From the NCBI RefSeq assembly GCF_015352985.1, contig NZ_JACYXF010000006.1:124001-188000 (forward strand): 64,000 bases of DNA. Direction: 5' to 3'. Of the stretch, positions 25,254 through 33,219 are shown piece by piece (the first letter of the stretch is position 1; every line of letters begins with the position of its first letter). The position numbers and the translations under genes were made by a program. Below the pieces are notes generated by a model that did no database searches, was not told the origin of the DNA, and worked only from the letters and a program-made list of their open reading frames with translations. This stretch comes from Noviherbaspirillum malthae. GTDB lineage: Bacteria; Pseudomonadota; Gammaproteobacteria; Burkholderiales; Burkholderiaceae_D.

Positions 25254-26132
25254 CTACATCCCGCGCGCTTCCCTGTGCAGCCATTGCCGGAAAATTTCCG
25301 CATCGCCGTTGTCGAGCACGCCCTGCGGGTAGACGAGGTAATAGGCGATATCCACCCGCAGCGTTTGCGGAAAGAGCTGCACCAGATTGCCCGACCGCAG
25401 TTCCTCTTCGATCAGGGACCGCCGCAGCAGCGCGATGCCGCGGCCTGCCTTGGCCGCATCGACCACCGCATTTCCCATGAAGAGGACGCCTCGTTCCGCA
25501 TCGAGCGCATCGGCGTGGGCGGATGCAATCCATGCACGCCAGTCGTCGCGGTGTTCGTCATGCAGCAGCGTGAACTGACGCAGGTCATTGGGCGATGCGA
25601 ACGTGGCGTTGCCGATCAACGCCGGGCTCGCAACCGGTACGAGATCGTCGCCGACCAGTTTTTCACTGGCCAGCCCTTCATAAATCCCGAGCCCGTGACG
25701 GATGGCGAAATCCACGTCATCGCGCTCGAAATCCACGAGATGATGCGTGGCATCGATCTTCACATCGATGTGAGGCGCCGCGGCCGTGAAGCGATCCATT
25801 CTCGGCACCAGCCACTGCATTGCGAAGCCCTGTGTGCAGCTGACCGTCAGCGTCGACTTGCCGCTGCCGCGCAGGCCGCGCGTCGCTTCTCCCAGCACGC
25901 GGAAGGCTGCGCTCACCGAGGTGAAGTAGCGCTTGCCTTCATTCGTCAATACCAGGCGCCGCGCCTTGCGGACAAAGAGCGGCATGCCGAGCCATTCTTC
26001 AAGATTGCGTATCTGCAGGCTGACCGCACCGCCGGTGACATTGAGCTCTCCCGCCGCGGCCTTGATGCTTTGCAGTCTGGCGACTGCTTCGAATGCACGC
26101 AGCGAGCTGAGCGGAGGAAGTCTGTGTGACAT
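25254..26132 (-). CDS. LysR-family regulator, GcvA type
   Basis: A 292-aa regulator. It starts MSHRLPPLSSLRAFEAVARL, with HTH AAAGELNVTGGAVSLQIRNLE, then LGMPLFVRKARRLVLTNEG and LTVSCTQGFAMQWLVPRMDRF. The LPPL..LR.F.A.AR start and the WLVPR block are typical of the GcvA clade, whose E. coli member controls glycine cleavage and the sRNA gene gcvB. A 30-bp element just upstream (26145-26174) recurs in the small-RNA promoter (25065-25094). Direct regulation of that RNA, of the small HTH gene and of itself is inferred. Confidence 0.9.
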   Translation of the reverse strand: MSHRLPPLSSLRAFEAVARLQSIKAAAGELNVTGGAVSLQIRNLEEWLGMPLFVRKARRLVLTNEGKRYFTSVSAAFRVLGEATRGLRGSGKSTLTVSCTQGFAMQWLVPRMDRFTAAAPHIDVKIDATHHLVDFERDDVDFAIRHGLGIYEGLASEKLVGDDLVPVASPALIGNATFASPNDLRQFTLLHDEHRDDWRAWIASAHADALDAERGVLFMGNAVVDAAKAGRGIALLRRSLIEEELRSGNLVQLFPQTLRVDIAYYLVYPQGVLDNGDAEIFRQWLHREARGM

Positions 26133-26144
26133 GGATTAGTAAAT

Positions 26145-26174
26145 CTAAACGTTAGCGTAAGTATTAATCGTTTG
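26145..26174. promoter_or_regulatory. 30-bp operator-like element, copy B
   Basis: Same CTAAAC-N9-AGTATTAATCGTTTG pattern as copy A. It also contains an imperfect palindrome AAACGTTA...TAATCGTTT, as expected for a LysR site. It lies 13 bp upstream of the LysR start codon and overlaps the start of the rightward promoter's -35 region. Confidence 0.5.
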
Positions 26175-26201
26175 TGCGGAAGCGAGCCGCAACGCTATAT
26201 T
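26172..26201 (+). promoter_or_regulatory. Predicted promoter for the small HTH gene
   Basis: -35 TTGTGC (26172-26177), an 18-bp spacer, -10 TATATT (26196-26201). The same relative position to the operator-like element as in the small-RNA promoter (offset by 1 bp) suggests common control. Confidence 0.5.
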
Positions 26202-26318
26202 TTCAACGCGTCATGAGACGCGCAAAGTGTAGCGCATCGATGCGGCGCGTGTTGTTGAGTGTGCGCCCGCAGCGGGTGGGCCGCGGTGTGCCAAGAAGTG
26301 AGTGAGGACAAATTGCTC

Positions 26319-26615
26319 GTGAACCAAGGTGACCTGGTGGAAGCGGCGAGAGCCGCTGCCGGATTCTCGTCCGATATGCAGATGGCAGGCGCGCTGGGCA
26401 TTCATCCTGCGCGTCTCTCCGAAATAAAAAAGGGAATATTGCCTGCAGATCCTTACGAAATTTTCCGCCTTGCGGAGATGGCGAATATCTCGCCGATCGA
26501 GGCAGCGGCAGCGTCGCGTCACAAGCGCGAACGCAATCCGAGAAAGCGTGCTTACTGGCAAAGAATTATGCAACAAGGTGGAGATTTTCCGGATAGCGAA
26601 TCCGGCGCGGCGTGA
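26319..26615 (+). CDS. Small HTH protein, DUF3693-like (phage-type)
   Basis: About 98 aa. Residues NQGDLVEAARAAAGFSSDMQ, then GALGIHPARLSEIKKGILPADPYEIFRLAEMANISPIEAAAASRHKRERNPRKRAYW, match the layout of DUF3693 proteins found in filamentous phages and related elements: a Xre-like helix-turn-helix followed by an acidic/basic tail with N(P)..(R)AYW. Start is ambiguous. The frame is open from a GTG at 26259; GAGG at 26304-26307 best serves TTG 26313 or GTG 26319, and I chose the latter. Not obviously linked to phage genes here. It lies 72 bp before a LivK-type gene and may be cotranscribed with it. Confidence 0.6.
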   Translation: MNQGDLVEAARAAAGFSSDMQMAGALGIHPARLSEIKKGILPADPYEIFRLAEMANISPIEAAAASRHKRERNPRKRAYWQRIMQQGGDFPDSESGAA

Positions 26616-26687
26616 ATCGACCGTGACCGGCGTTCGCCTTCCGGTGCAAGCAGCATCATTCATTACTAGAACGAAAAGGAGAAAATC

Positions 26688-27848
26688 ATGCAGGTCAAAG
26701 AGCTCAAATCCGCCATGCTCATGGCGGCAGGTGCCGTCGCGGCGACCGGATCCCATTCCGCTCTCGCGCAGGAGCAGGTCGTCAAGATCGGCCTGGTCGC
26801 GCCGGTTACCGGCCCCATCGCTCATTGGGGCAAGGACAACGTCAACGGCGCACGGATGGCGATCGATGAACTGAACGCAAAGAGCATCGTCATCGGCGGC
26901 AGGAAAACGAAGTTTGAACTGCTGGCCGAGGACGACGCCTCCGATCCGAAGCAGGCGACTGCCGCCGCGCAAAAGCTCGCCGATGCCAAGGTTCACGGCG
27001 TGATCGGCCACGTGACTTCCGGAACCACCATTCCGGCGTCGCGCATCTATGCCGATTCGGGCATTCCCCAGATTTCGCCATCGGCCACCAATCCCAAGTA
27101 CACGCAGCAGGGATTCAAGACGGCGTTCCGCGTCGTTGCCAACGACAGCCAGCTTGGCGGCACGCTCGGCCGCTATGCAGTGCAAACCGCTCAGGCGAAA
27201 AGCATTGCCGTAATCGACGACCGCACCGCCTATGGCCAGGGTGTCGCCGACGAATTCATCAAGGGCGCCAGGAGCAGGAATCCCAACATCAATATCGTGG
27301 CGCGCCAGTACACGCACGACAAGGCGACCGACTTCAATGCGATTCTCACCGCAATCAAGGCCAAGAATCCCGACGTGGTGTTCTTCGGCGGCATGGACGC
27401 AGTCGGCGGCCCCATGCTGCGCCAAATGAAGGCGCTCGGCATCAATGCGAAATTCATGGGCGGCGACGGCGTCTGTTCCGAGTCCCTCGGCGCGCTCGCA
27501 GGCGATGCCCTGACCGACAATTCGGTGGTCTGTGCGGAAGCCGGCGGCGTCGAGGACAACCAGAAGAAAGGCCTGGACGAATTCAAGACGGCTTACAAGA
27601 AGAAGTTCGACATGGAGTTGCAAATCTATGCTCCGTATGTGTATGACTCGGTAATGCTGATGGTGGCTGCGATGCACAAGGCCAATTCCTCCGAGCCGCA
27701 GAAATACCTGCCCGAACTCGCCAAGATTCAATACAAGGGTGTGACCGGCAATATCGCATTCGACAACCGCGGCGACGTCAAGGATGGAATGCTTACGCTT
27801 TATACCTACAAGGGCGGAAAGCGTTCGATGATTACCGTCACGCACTAA
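26688..27848 (+). CDS. Branched-chain amino acid-type ABC substrate-binding protein (LivK-like), orphan
   Basis: A 386-aa periplasmic protein; ATG 26688 has AAAGGAGA upstream. Signal peptide to about residue 27 (SHSALAQE). The mature protein is a type I periplasmic binding fold: VVKIGLVAPVTGPIAHWGKDNVNGARMAIDELN, DDASDPKQATAAAQKL, GVIGHVTSGTTIPASRIYADSGIPQISPSATNP and DDRTAYGQGVADEF. The SATNP and AYGQG blocks are the ligand-contact loops of LivJ/LivK. No LivHMGF genes are in the window, so it must use a distant permease or act as a sensor. Probable ligand: a branched-chain or related amino acid. Confidence 0.9.
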   Translation: MQVKELKSAMLMAAGAVAATGSHSALAQEQVVKIGLVAPVTGPIAHWGKDNVNGARMAIDELNAKSIVIGGRKTKFELLAEDDASDPKQATAAAQKLADAKVHGVIGHVTSGTTIPASRIYADSGIPQISPSATNPKYTQQGFKTAFRVVANDSQLGGTLGRYAVQTAQAKSIAVIDDRTAYGQGVADEFIKGARSRNPNINIVARQYTHDKATDFNAILTAIKAKNPDVVFFGGMDAVGGPMLRQMKALGINAKFMGGDGVCSESLGALAGDALTDNSVVCAEAGGVEDNQKKGLDEFKTAYKKKFDMELQIYAPYVYDSVMLMVAAMHKANSSEPQKYLPELAKIQYKGVTGNIAFDNRGDVKDGMLTLYTYKGGKRSMITVTH

Positions 27849-27922
27849 GCCTGTCAGACAGCGCTGCGGGATGTCAGGCGCCTGTGCAAGCCTAGTTCGG
27901 CAAAGCGGTTCCGGACAGATAC

Positions 27923-27944
27923 GCCGCGCCGGAAACGGCGCGGC
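27923..27944 (+). terminator. GC-rich hairpin with GAAA tetraloop downstream of the LivK-like gene
   Basis: Perfect 9-bp stem GCCGCGCCG/CGGCGCGGC around a GNRA tetraloop, 75 nt after the stop codon. No T-run follows, so intrinsic termination is doubtful; 3'-end stabilisation is possible. Confidence 0.4.
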
Positions 27945-27967
27945 TAGTGCCGCAGCTGTTACTGGAT

Positions 27968-27993
27968 CTGTTTCGGCCGGATGACCGATACAG
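27968..27993. promoter_or_regulatory. Operator-like inverted repeat CTGTTTCGG-N8-CCGATACAG
   Basis: 9-bp arms with one mismatch separated by 8 bp. The half-site type CTGTATCGG is reminiscent of MocR/PdxR-family sites, but no such regulator is adjacent. Role unknown. Confidence 0.3.
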
Positions 27994-28172
27994 TATCGCT
28001 GCAGACGCCCTGACGGACGCGAAGCGGAAACGATGATGCATGGCCGGGACCGCTTCGATGCGCAACATTAAGATGCAGTGGGACTGCGCTTCATTCTTAA
28101 ATTGCGGTGAAGAGCCGGTTCAGATATCTCAATCTTAATATGCAAGGCGATTAACACGCCTTTCACCGAATA

Positions 28173-28664
28173 TTATCTCGGCAAGGGTAAGGAATTTGTA
28201 CATTTAATTTCGTCGAGACATACCGTGGATTTCACGCCGCTGACGCCCGGCAGACGCATCAGCCTGTCGAGCAGGAATTCCGACAAGGACTTGAGATCCT
28301 GGCTGACAACCTTGATCACGTAATCGAAGTCGCCGGTCACCGAGTAGCACTCAAGCACTTCGGGCATGTCGACCATGAGACTCTTGAACTTGAGCAAATC
28401 CCGCAAGTGTCCGCGTTCCATGGAGACATGCACGAAGGCCACTACACCCAAGCCCAGCATGGGGGCATTGAGCCTTGTTTCGTAACGGAGGATGTAACCC
28501 TGTTCCTCAAGACGGCGATGGCGGCGGTGGCATTGCGCTGCGGAGAGGTGAACCACCTCTGCAATTTCAAGATTGGTGGCCCTTCCGCGTTCCTGCAAGT
28601 AGGCGAGGATCTTGCGGTCGGTCTGATCATATTCGAGTTCGTGCAACTTCGTCTCCTGATGCAT
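28173..28664 (-). CDS. Lrp/AsnC-family transcriptional regulator
   Basis: A 163-aa feast/famine regulator. N-terminal HTH: LEYDQTDRKILAYLQERGRATNLEIAEVVHLSAAQCHRRHRRLEEQGYI (residues about 9-58), then the RAM/ligand-binding domain (GVVAFVHVSMERG, MPEVLECYSVTGDFDYVIKVVSQDL, LPGVSGVKSTVCLDEIK). SAAQCHRR replaces the usual SPSTVHRR-type recognition helix. Divergent from a TrpXYZ-like importer, its probable target, with an AT palindrome in between. Amino-acid ligand inferred from family. Confidence 0.92.
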   Translation of the reverse strand: MHQETKLHELEYDQTDRKILAYLQERGRATNLEIAEVVHLSAAQCHRRHRRLEEQGYILRYETRLNAPMLGLGVVAFVHVSMERGHLRDLLKFKSLMVDMPEVLECYSVTGDFDYVIKVVSQDLKSLSEFLLDRLMRLPGVSGVKSTVCLDEIKCTNSLPLPR

Positions 28665-28715
28665 CGGCAGCGCGAAATTATATTTCTTTTGCCATGAACA
28701 TCGGCAGCAATACGC

Positions 28716-28729
28716 AATAAATTTTTATT
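28716..28729. promoter_or_regulatory. AT palindrome AATAAA-TT-TTTATT, candidate Lrp operator
   Basis: A perfect 6-bp inverted repeat in the divergent Lrp/trpX-like intergenic region, 51 bp upstream of the Lrp-gene start. AT-rich palindromes are typical of Lrp/AsnC binding. The function is inferred from position. Confidence 0.4.
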
Positions 28730-28870
28730 AACGAAGAGTAGAATTTTCTCCTTCTGACGGACGTGCGCACGGCCCGCCTGCACAAGGCGACATTCATGCG
28801 CTCAACATTCGCGCATGTCCGTCATGCGATGAATTCCTAATTCAAATTCTTAATTCCATCGGAGACAATC

Positions 28871-29848
28871 ATGAAAGATTATTTCGCAAGATCCGCACTT
28901 TATGCATGCCTGGCCATTCCGCTTGCAACATTGGGCGCGGGCATGGTCCATGCCGCTGACAAGACGGTGGCCGTGACCGCCATCGTCGAGCATCCCGCGC
29001 TCGATGCGGTTCGCGATGGCGTGAAGGAAGAGTTGAAGGCATCCGGCTATGAAGCCGGAAAGAACCTGAAGTTCGAATATCAGAGCGCGCAGGGCAATAC
29101 CGGCACGGCCGCGCAGATCGCGCGAAAATATGCCGGCGATCGTCCGGACGTGATCGTTGCCATCGCTACACCGTCGGCGCAGGCCGTGGTGGCGACCACC
29201 AAGACGATTCCCGTGGTCTACAGCGCGGTCACTGATCCCGTTGCCGCCAAGCTGGTCGGCGGCTGGGGCCCGTCAGGCACCAACGTGACAGGCGTTTCCG
29301 ACCAGTCGCCGCTGGACAAGCATATCGCACTGATCAAGCAGATCGTTCCCAAGGCGGCGCGCATCGGCGTGATCTACAGTCCTGGCGAAGCCAATTCCGT
29401 GGCCATCGTCGAGGCGCTGCGCAAGGCAGCAGCGGCTGCCGATCTCAAGCTGGTGGAAGGCGCGGCCGCGCGCACGGTCGATGTGCCGAGCGCGGCGCAG
29501 AGTCTGGTCGGCAAGGTGGATGCCATCTATACGCCGACCGACAACAATGTCATGTCCGCCTTCGAGGGCATCGTCAGGGTCGCTCAGCAAGCGAAGATTC
29601 CGGTGATTGCCGCCGATACCGGCGCGGTCAAGCGCGGCGCTGTAGCTGCGCTCGGCCTGAACTATCATGATCTCGGCCGCCAGACCGGCAAGATCGCGGT
29701 CCGCATTCTCAAGGGCGAGGCGCCCGGCAACATTGCCTCCGAGATGAGCTCCAAGTTCGAGCTGCATGTCAATCCGGACGCGGCGCAGAAGCAGGGCGTC
29801 GCTCTCTCTGACGCGCTGCTCAAATCGGCGGCGGTCGTCGTCAAGTAA
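28871..29848 (+). CDS. ABC transporter substrate-binding protein (TrpX-like, PF04392 family)
   Basis: A 325-aa periplasmic protein. Signal peptide to VHAAD (about residue 29), then KTVAVTAIVEHPALDAVRDGVKEEL, GTAAQIARKYAGDRPDVIVAIATPSAQAVV, TDPVAAKLV, GVSDQSPLDKHIALIKQIVP and YTPTDNNVMSAFEGIV. These blocks define the ABC_sub_bind family, represented by TrpX/TyrX tryptophan- or tyrosine-responsive receptors. It begins a three-gene importer operon with permease and ATPase, and a divergent Lrp regulator supports an amino-acid ligand. Which amino acid is unknown. Confidence 0.88.
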   Translation: MKDYFARSALYACLAIPLATLGAGMVHAADKTVAVTAIVEHPALDAVRDGVKEELKASGYEAGKNLKFEYQSAQGNTGTAAQIARKYAGDRPDVIVAIATPSAQAVVATTKTIPVVYSAVTDPVAAKLVGGWGPSGTNVTGVSDQSPLDKHIALIKQIVPKAARIGVIYSPGEANSVAIVEALRKAAAAADLKLVEGAAARTVDVPSAAQSLVGKVDAIYTPTDNNVMSAFEGIVRVAQQAKIPVIAADTGAVKRGAVAALGLNYHDLGRQTGKIAVRILKGEAPGNIASEMSSKFELHVNPDAAQKQGVALSDALLKSAAVVVK

Positions 29849-29879
29849 TACGCTTCCACCGTCTTTCCATCCCGTACCG

Positions 29880-29907
29880 CAAGGCATATGCCCATGCCCA
29901 TGCCTTG
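29880..29907 (+). promoter_or_regulatory. Intra-operon hairpin between binding-protein and permease genes
   Basis: 8-bp stem CAAGGCAT/ATGCCTTG (29880-29887, 29900-29907) with a loop made of ATGCCC repeats. Located 31 nt after the binding-protein stop and 26 nt before the permease start. Such hairpins often protect the 5' portion of the mRNA and raise receptor yield over membrane components. Confidence 0.45.
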
Positions 29908-29932
29908 CGGCTGCACTTGCCGGATACTCGCA

Positions 29933-30859
29933 ATGTCTATGATTTCCTTTCTCGGCGCAATCGAGATCGGCCTGATTTTCGGCCTGGTTGCGCTCGGCGT
30001 ATTCATCTCCTTCCGCATCATCAACTTTCCCGACCTGACCGTCGACGGCAGTTTCCCGCTCGGCGGTGCAGTCGCCGCGACGCTCATGGTCGCGGGCTGG
30101 AACCCTTATGCCGCAACGGCGGCAGCGCTGCTGGCGGGCGGCGTTGCGGGCGCGTTGACCGCATGGCTGAACGTGCGTCTTCGCATCATGCAACTGCTTG
30201 CGAGCATCCTGGTGATGATCGCGCTGTATTCCATCAATCTGCGCATCATGGGCAAACCGAATGTCGCGCTGATCAATGAACCGACGGTATTTCAGCTCGG
30301 CATCTTCGGCGACATGCCGGATTACTGGATCAAGCCGCTGCTGCTGCTGTTAATTGTGGCGCTCACCAAGATCGTCATCGACCTGTTCTTCGCCTCGGAA
30401 ACCGGGCTTGCGATGCGCGCCACCGGCGGCAATCCGCGCATGGCGCGGGCGCAGGGCATCTCGACCGACGGCCTCACCATCTGGGGACTGTCCATTTCGA
30501 ATGCGCTGGTCTCGCTGGCCGGGGCCTTGTTCGTGCAGACGCAGGGCGGTGCGGACATCTCGATGGGCGTGGGCACGATCGTGATCGGCCTGGCGGCGGT
30601 CATCATCGGCGAGACAGTCATGCCGACCCGCAGCATGATCATCACCACGCTGGCCTGCATTCTCGGCGCGGTGCTCTACCGGTTCTTCATCGCGCTGGCG
30701 CTCAACAGCGATTTCATCGGACTGCAGGCGCAGGATCTGAATCTGGTGACTGCGGTGCTGGTCGCGGTCGCACTGCTGATTCCGGCCTACAAGCGCAAGC
30801 TCGCCGGCATGTTCGGCGGGCGCAGCGAACTGCGCGTCGTTTCGAAAGGGAGCAAGTAA
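29933..30859 (+). CDS. ABC transporter permease (TrpY-like, LivM-type fold)
   Basis: About 308 aa from ATG 29933 (MSMISFLGAIEIGLIFG); ATG 29939 is equally possible, and the frame runs back to 29888 inside a hairpin. Eight to nine hydrophobic helices. Signatures: LGVFISFRIINFPDLTVDGSF, ALYSINLRIMGKPNVAL, ATGGNPRMARAQGIS (EAA-like loop contacting the ATPase) and GLAAVIIGETVMP. This is the permease partner of PF04392-type receptors. Its stop overlaps the ATPase start by one base (TAATG), indicating translational coupling. Confidence 0.87.
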   Translation: MSMISFLGAIEIGLIFGLVALGVFISFRIINFPDLTVDGSFPLGGAVAATLMVAGWNPYAATAAALLAGGVAGALTAWLNVRLRIMQLLASILVMIALYSINLRIMGKPNVALINEPTVFQLGIFGDMPDYWIKPLLLLLIVALTKIVIDLFFASETGLAMRATGGNPRMARAQGISTDGLTIWGLSISNALVSLAGALFVQTQGGADISMGVGTIVIGLAAVIIGETVMPTRSMIITTLACILGAVLYRFFIALALNSDFIGLQAQDLNLVTAVLVAVALLIPAYKRKLAGMFGGRSELRVVSKGSK

Positions 30860-31653
30860 TGCTGCAGGCCAAAAATCTTGAAATCACGTTCAATCCCGGC
30901 ACGCCTATCGAGAACAAGGTGCTGCGCGGCCTCTCGCTCGAGATACCGACGGGGCAGTTCGTGACGGTGATCGGTTCCAACGGTGCCGGCAAGTCGACAT
31001 TCCTGAATGCGGTCAGCGGCGATCTGCTGGTCGACAGCGGAAAGATAGCCATCGACGGCAATGACGTGACCGCCAAACCGGCGTGGCAGCGCGCCGACAT
31101 GGTCGCACGCGTTTTCCAGGACCCGATGGCCGGCACCTGCGAAGGGCTGACCATCGAAGAGAACATGGCGCTCGCCTACCGGCGCGGCGAGCAGCGCGGC
31201 CTCGGCTTTTCGCTGAACCGCGCGCTGCGGGACGAATTCCGCGACAGGCTGCGCATTCTCAACCTGGGTCTGGAGAACCGGCTTGCCGACCGCATCGGCC
31301 TGCTGTCAGGCGGACAGCGGCAGGCGGTCAGTCTGCTGATGGCTTCGCTCAAGCCCTCGCGCATCCTGCTGCTGGACGAGCACACCGCCGCACTTGATCC
31401 GAAGACGGCGGCCTTCGTGCTCGAATTGACGGCGAAGATCGTCGAGCAGCAGAAGCTGACGGCAATGATGGTGACCCACAGCATGCGCCAGGCCCTGGAT
31501 TACGGCAACCGTACCGTGATGCTGCATGAAGGCCGGGTGGTGCTGGATGTCGCTGGCCGAGACAGGGAAGGGCTGGATGTGCCGGACCTTCTGCAGATGT
31601 TCGAGCGCACGCGCGGGGAAAAGCTGGACGACGACAAGCTGCTGCTGGCTTGA
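30859..31653 (+). CDS. ABC transporter ATP-binding protein (TrpZ-like)
   Basis: A 264-aa ATPase. Walker A GSNGAGKST (about residue 39), Q-loop RVFQDPMAGTCEGLTIEENM, signature LSGGQRQAVSLLMA, Walker B ILLLDEHTAALDP, H-loop MVTHSMRQAL. The Walker B reads DEH where most ABC ATPases have DEP; DEH is common in the BCAA/TrpZ-like group. It completes the TrpXYZ-type importer with the two preceding genes. A strong hairpin follows at 31694-31725. Confidence 0.9.
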   Translation: MLQAKNLEITFNPGTPIENKVLRGLSLEIPTGQFVTVIGSNGAGKSTFLNAVSGDLLVDSGKIAIDGNDVTAKPAWQRADMVARVFQDPMAGTCEGLTIEENMALAYRRGEQRGLGFSLNRALRDEFRDRLRILNLGLENRLADRIGLLSGGQRQAVSLLMASLKPSRILLLDEHTAALDPKTAAFVLELTAKIVEQQKLTAMMVTHSMRQALDYGNRTVMLHEGRVVLDVAGRDREGLDVPDLLQMFERTRGEKLDDDKLLLA

Positions 31654-31693
31654 ACGAATCGAAGTCGGACATTCTGCCGTCTCCGATGGAATA

Positions 31694-31725
31694 ACGGCGC
31701 CGCCGTCATTGACGGGCGGCGCCGT
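31694..31725. terminator. 11-bp GC hairpin between convergent ABC ATPase and gudD genes
   Basis: Perfect arms ACGGCGCCGCC (31694-31704) and GGCGGCGCCGT (31715-31725), with a small GTC/GAC inner pairing. It lies between two convergent stop codons (31653 and 31747), the usual place for a bidirectional terminator, but lacks T-runs on both sides. Confidence 0.55.
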
Positions 31726-31746
31726 GGCCGATGCACTCCCTCAGGC

Positions 31747-33102
31747 TCAGCGCACCATGCAGGGCTTCTTGTTGTCGAACTTCCAGCCCGGAATCAGGTA
31801 CTGCATCGCAATCGCATCGTCGCGCGCGCCCAGTCCCTTTTCCTTGTACAGCCGGTGCGCCCGTTCAACCTGCTCCATGTCGAGCTCGATGCCCAGCCCC
31901 GGCGCCTTCGGCACCTCCACCATCCCGCCTTTGATCTGCAGCGGCGCCTTCGTCAGCCGCTGGCCGTCCTGCCAGATCCAGTGCGTGTCGATCGCCGTGA
32001 TCTTGCCCGGCGCGGCTGCCGCAACATGCGTGAACATCGCCAGCGACACGTCGAAATGGTTGTTCGAATGCGAACCCCAGGTCAGGCCCCATTCATTGCA
32101 CATCTGCGCCACCCGCACCGAACCCTGCATGGTCCAGAAGTGCGGATCGGCCAGCGGAATGTCGACCGACTGCAGCTGGATCGCATGGCCCATCTCGCGC
32201 CAGTCGGTGGCGATCATGTTGGTCGCCGTCGGCAGGCCTGTCGCGCGCCGGAACTCGGCCATCACTTCGCGGCCCGAGAAACCGTTCTCGGCGCCGCACG
32301 GGTCTTCCGCATAGGCCAGCACGTCATGCTGGTCGCGGCACAGGCGGATTGCATCCTTGAGCAGCCAGCCGCCGTTGGGGTCGAGCGTGATGCGGGCATT
32401 CGGAAAGCGTTCGGCCAGCGCAGTGACCGCTTCGATCTCGTCCTCACCGCGCAGTACGCCGCCCTTGAGCTTGAAATCGTTGAAGCCGTAGCGCTCGTAC
32501 GCGGCTTCGGCCAGGCGCACCACCGCTTCGGGCGTCATTGCCTTTTCATGGCGCAGGCGGAACCAGTCGTTGTCGGCATCGGCGTCGCTGTCGTAGTCCA
32601 GATCGGTGGCCTTGCGGTCGCCGACGTAGAACAGGTAGCCGAGCATTTCCACCTGCTCGCGCTGCTGGCCCTCGCCCAGCAGGGCTGCGACCGGTACGCC
32701 GAGGTGCTTGCCGAGCAGGTCGAGCAGCGCCGCTTCGAGGGCGGTGACAGCATGGATGGTGATGCGCAGGTCGAAGGTCTGCAGGCCGCGGCCGCCGGCG
32801 TCGCGCTCGGCGAAGGTCTTGCGCACGCTGTTCAGGATGGCGTGGTAATGGCCGATGGACTGGCCGACGACCAGGGAAGCGGCGTCTTTGAGGGTCTGGC
32901 GGATGCGCTCGCCGCCGGGCACTTCGCCGACGCCGGTGTTGCCGGCGCTGTCGGTGAGGATGACGAGGTTGCGGGTGAAGTAAGGGCCGTGGGCGCCGCT
33001 CAGGTTGAGCAGCATGCTGTCGCGCCCGGCTACCGGGATGACGCGCAGTTCGGTGACGACCGGCGTGCCGTTGATTGTCGGCTGATTTGCGGAATTGTTC
33101 AT
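31747..33102 (-). CDS. gudD: Glucarate dehydratase
   Basis: A 451-aa enolase-superfamily enzyme; ATG 33102 follows an AGG at 6-nt spacing. Catalytic landmarks: FKLKGG (KxK base, about residue 210), LDPNGGW (Asp metal ligand), [15 protein letters not shown] (Glu metal ligand), [11 protein letters not shown] (Asn metal ligand) and [16 protein letters not shown] (His base of the His-Asp dyad). It dehydrates D-glucarate (and idarate) to 5-keto-4-deoxyglucarate. Length agrees with the E. coli enzyme (446 aa). The LacI-family gene upstream on the same strand is the likely regulator; its operator covers the predicted start site. No kdgD or garD gene is adjacent, although a DapA-family gene lies at 6.7 kb. 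Confidence 0.93.
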   Translation of the reverse strand: MNNSANQPTINGTPVVTELRVIPVAGRDSMLLNLSGAHGPYFTRNLVILTDSAGNTGVGEVPGGERIRQTLKDAASLVVGQSIGHYHAILNSVRKTFAERDAGGRGLQTFDLRITIHAVTALEAALLDLLGKHLGVPVAALLGEGQQREQVEMLGYLFYVGDRKATDLDYDSDADADNDWFRLRHEKAMTPEAVVRLAEAAYERYGFNDFKLKGGVLRGEDEIEAVTALAERFPNARITLDPNGGWLLKDAIRLCRDQHDVLAYAEDPCGAENGFSGREVMAEFRRATGLPTATNMIATDWREMGHAIQLQSVDIPLADPHFWTMQGSVRVAQMCNEWGLTWGSHSNNHFDVSLAMFTHVAAAAPGKITAIDTHWIWQDGQRLTKAPLQIKGGMVEVPKAPGLGIELDMEQVERAHRLYKEKGLGARDDAIAMQYLIPGWKFDNKKPCMVR

Positions 33103-33172
33103 GTTGTGCCTGTGAAGGAAAGTGGATGTGAACGCGTGCGGCCCCCGTACTGGCGGCTTGCATAGGACCAAA

Positions 33173-33188
33173 GTTAAACGTTTTCCAA
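33173..33188 (-). promoter_or_regulatory. LacI-family operator at the gudD start site
   Basis: TTGGAAAACGTTTAAC (read on the minus strand) with an AAACGTTT palindromic core and central CG, the LacI-family hallmark. It covers the predicted transcription start of gudD (about 33184), so binding would repress. A near-identical copy lies at 34709-34724. Confidence 0.65.
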
Positions 33189-33190
33189 AG

Positions 33191-33219
33191 AATATAACTT
33201 TACTCAGTAACGATTGCAA
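33191..33219 (-). promoter_or_regulatory. Predicted gudD promoter
   Basis: On the minus strand: -35 TTGCAA (33219-33214), a 17-bp spacer, -10 TATATT (33196-33191). The operator begins 3 bp downstream of the -10. Confidence 0.65.

Larger units (their letters stand above)
27849..28172. other. Structured non-coding region between LivK-like and Lrp genes
   Basis: About 320 bp with three clear inverted repeats: a 9-bp GC stem closed by GAAA (27923-27944), CTGTTTCGG-N8-CCGATACAG (27968-27993) and AAGGCG/CGCCTT (28144-28162). No open frame looks coding. The GAAA stem could end the LivK mRNA; the second resembles a regulator operator. Confidence 0.4.

Noticed and set aside
25130-25480. 116-codon plus-strand frame starting TTG across the small-RNA terminator
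   Set aside because: It would be interrupted by the intrinsic terminator, starts inside the RNA hairpin region and is antisense to the LysR gene.
27915-27995. Cobalamin-riboswitch-like string (CCGCAGCTGTTA)
   Set aside because: It resembles the conserved CCGCAACTGT segment, but no B12 box or other conserved segment is present, and no B12-related gene follows.
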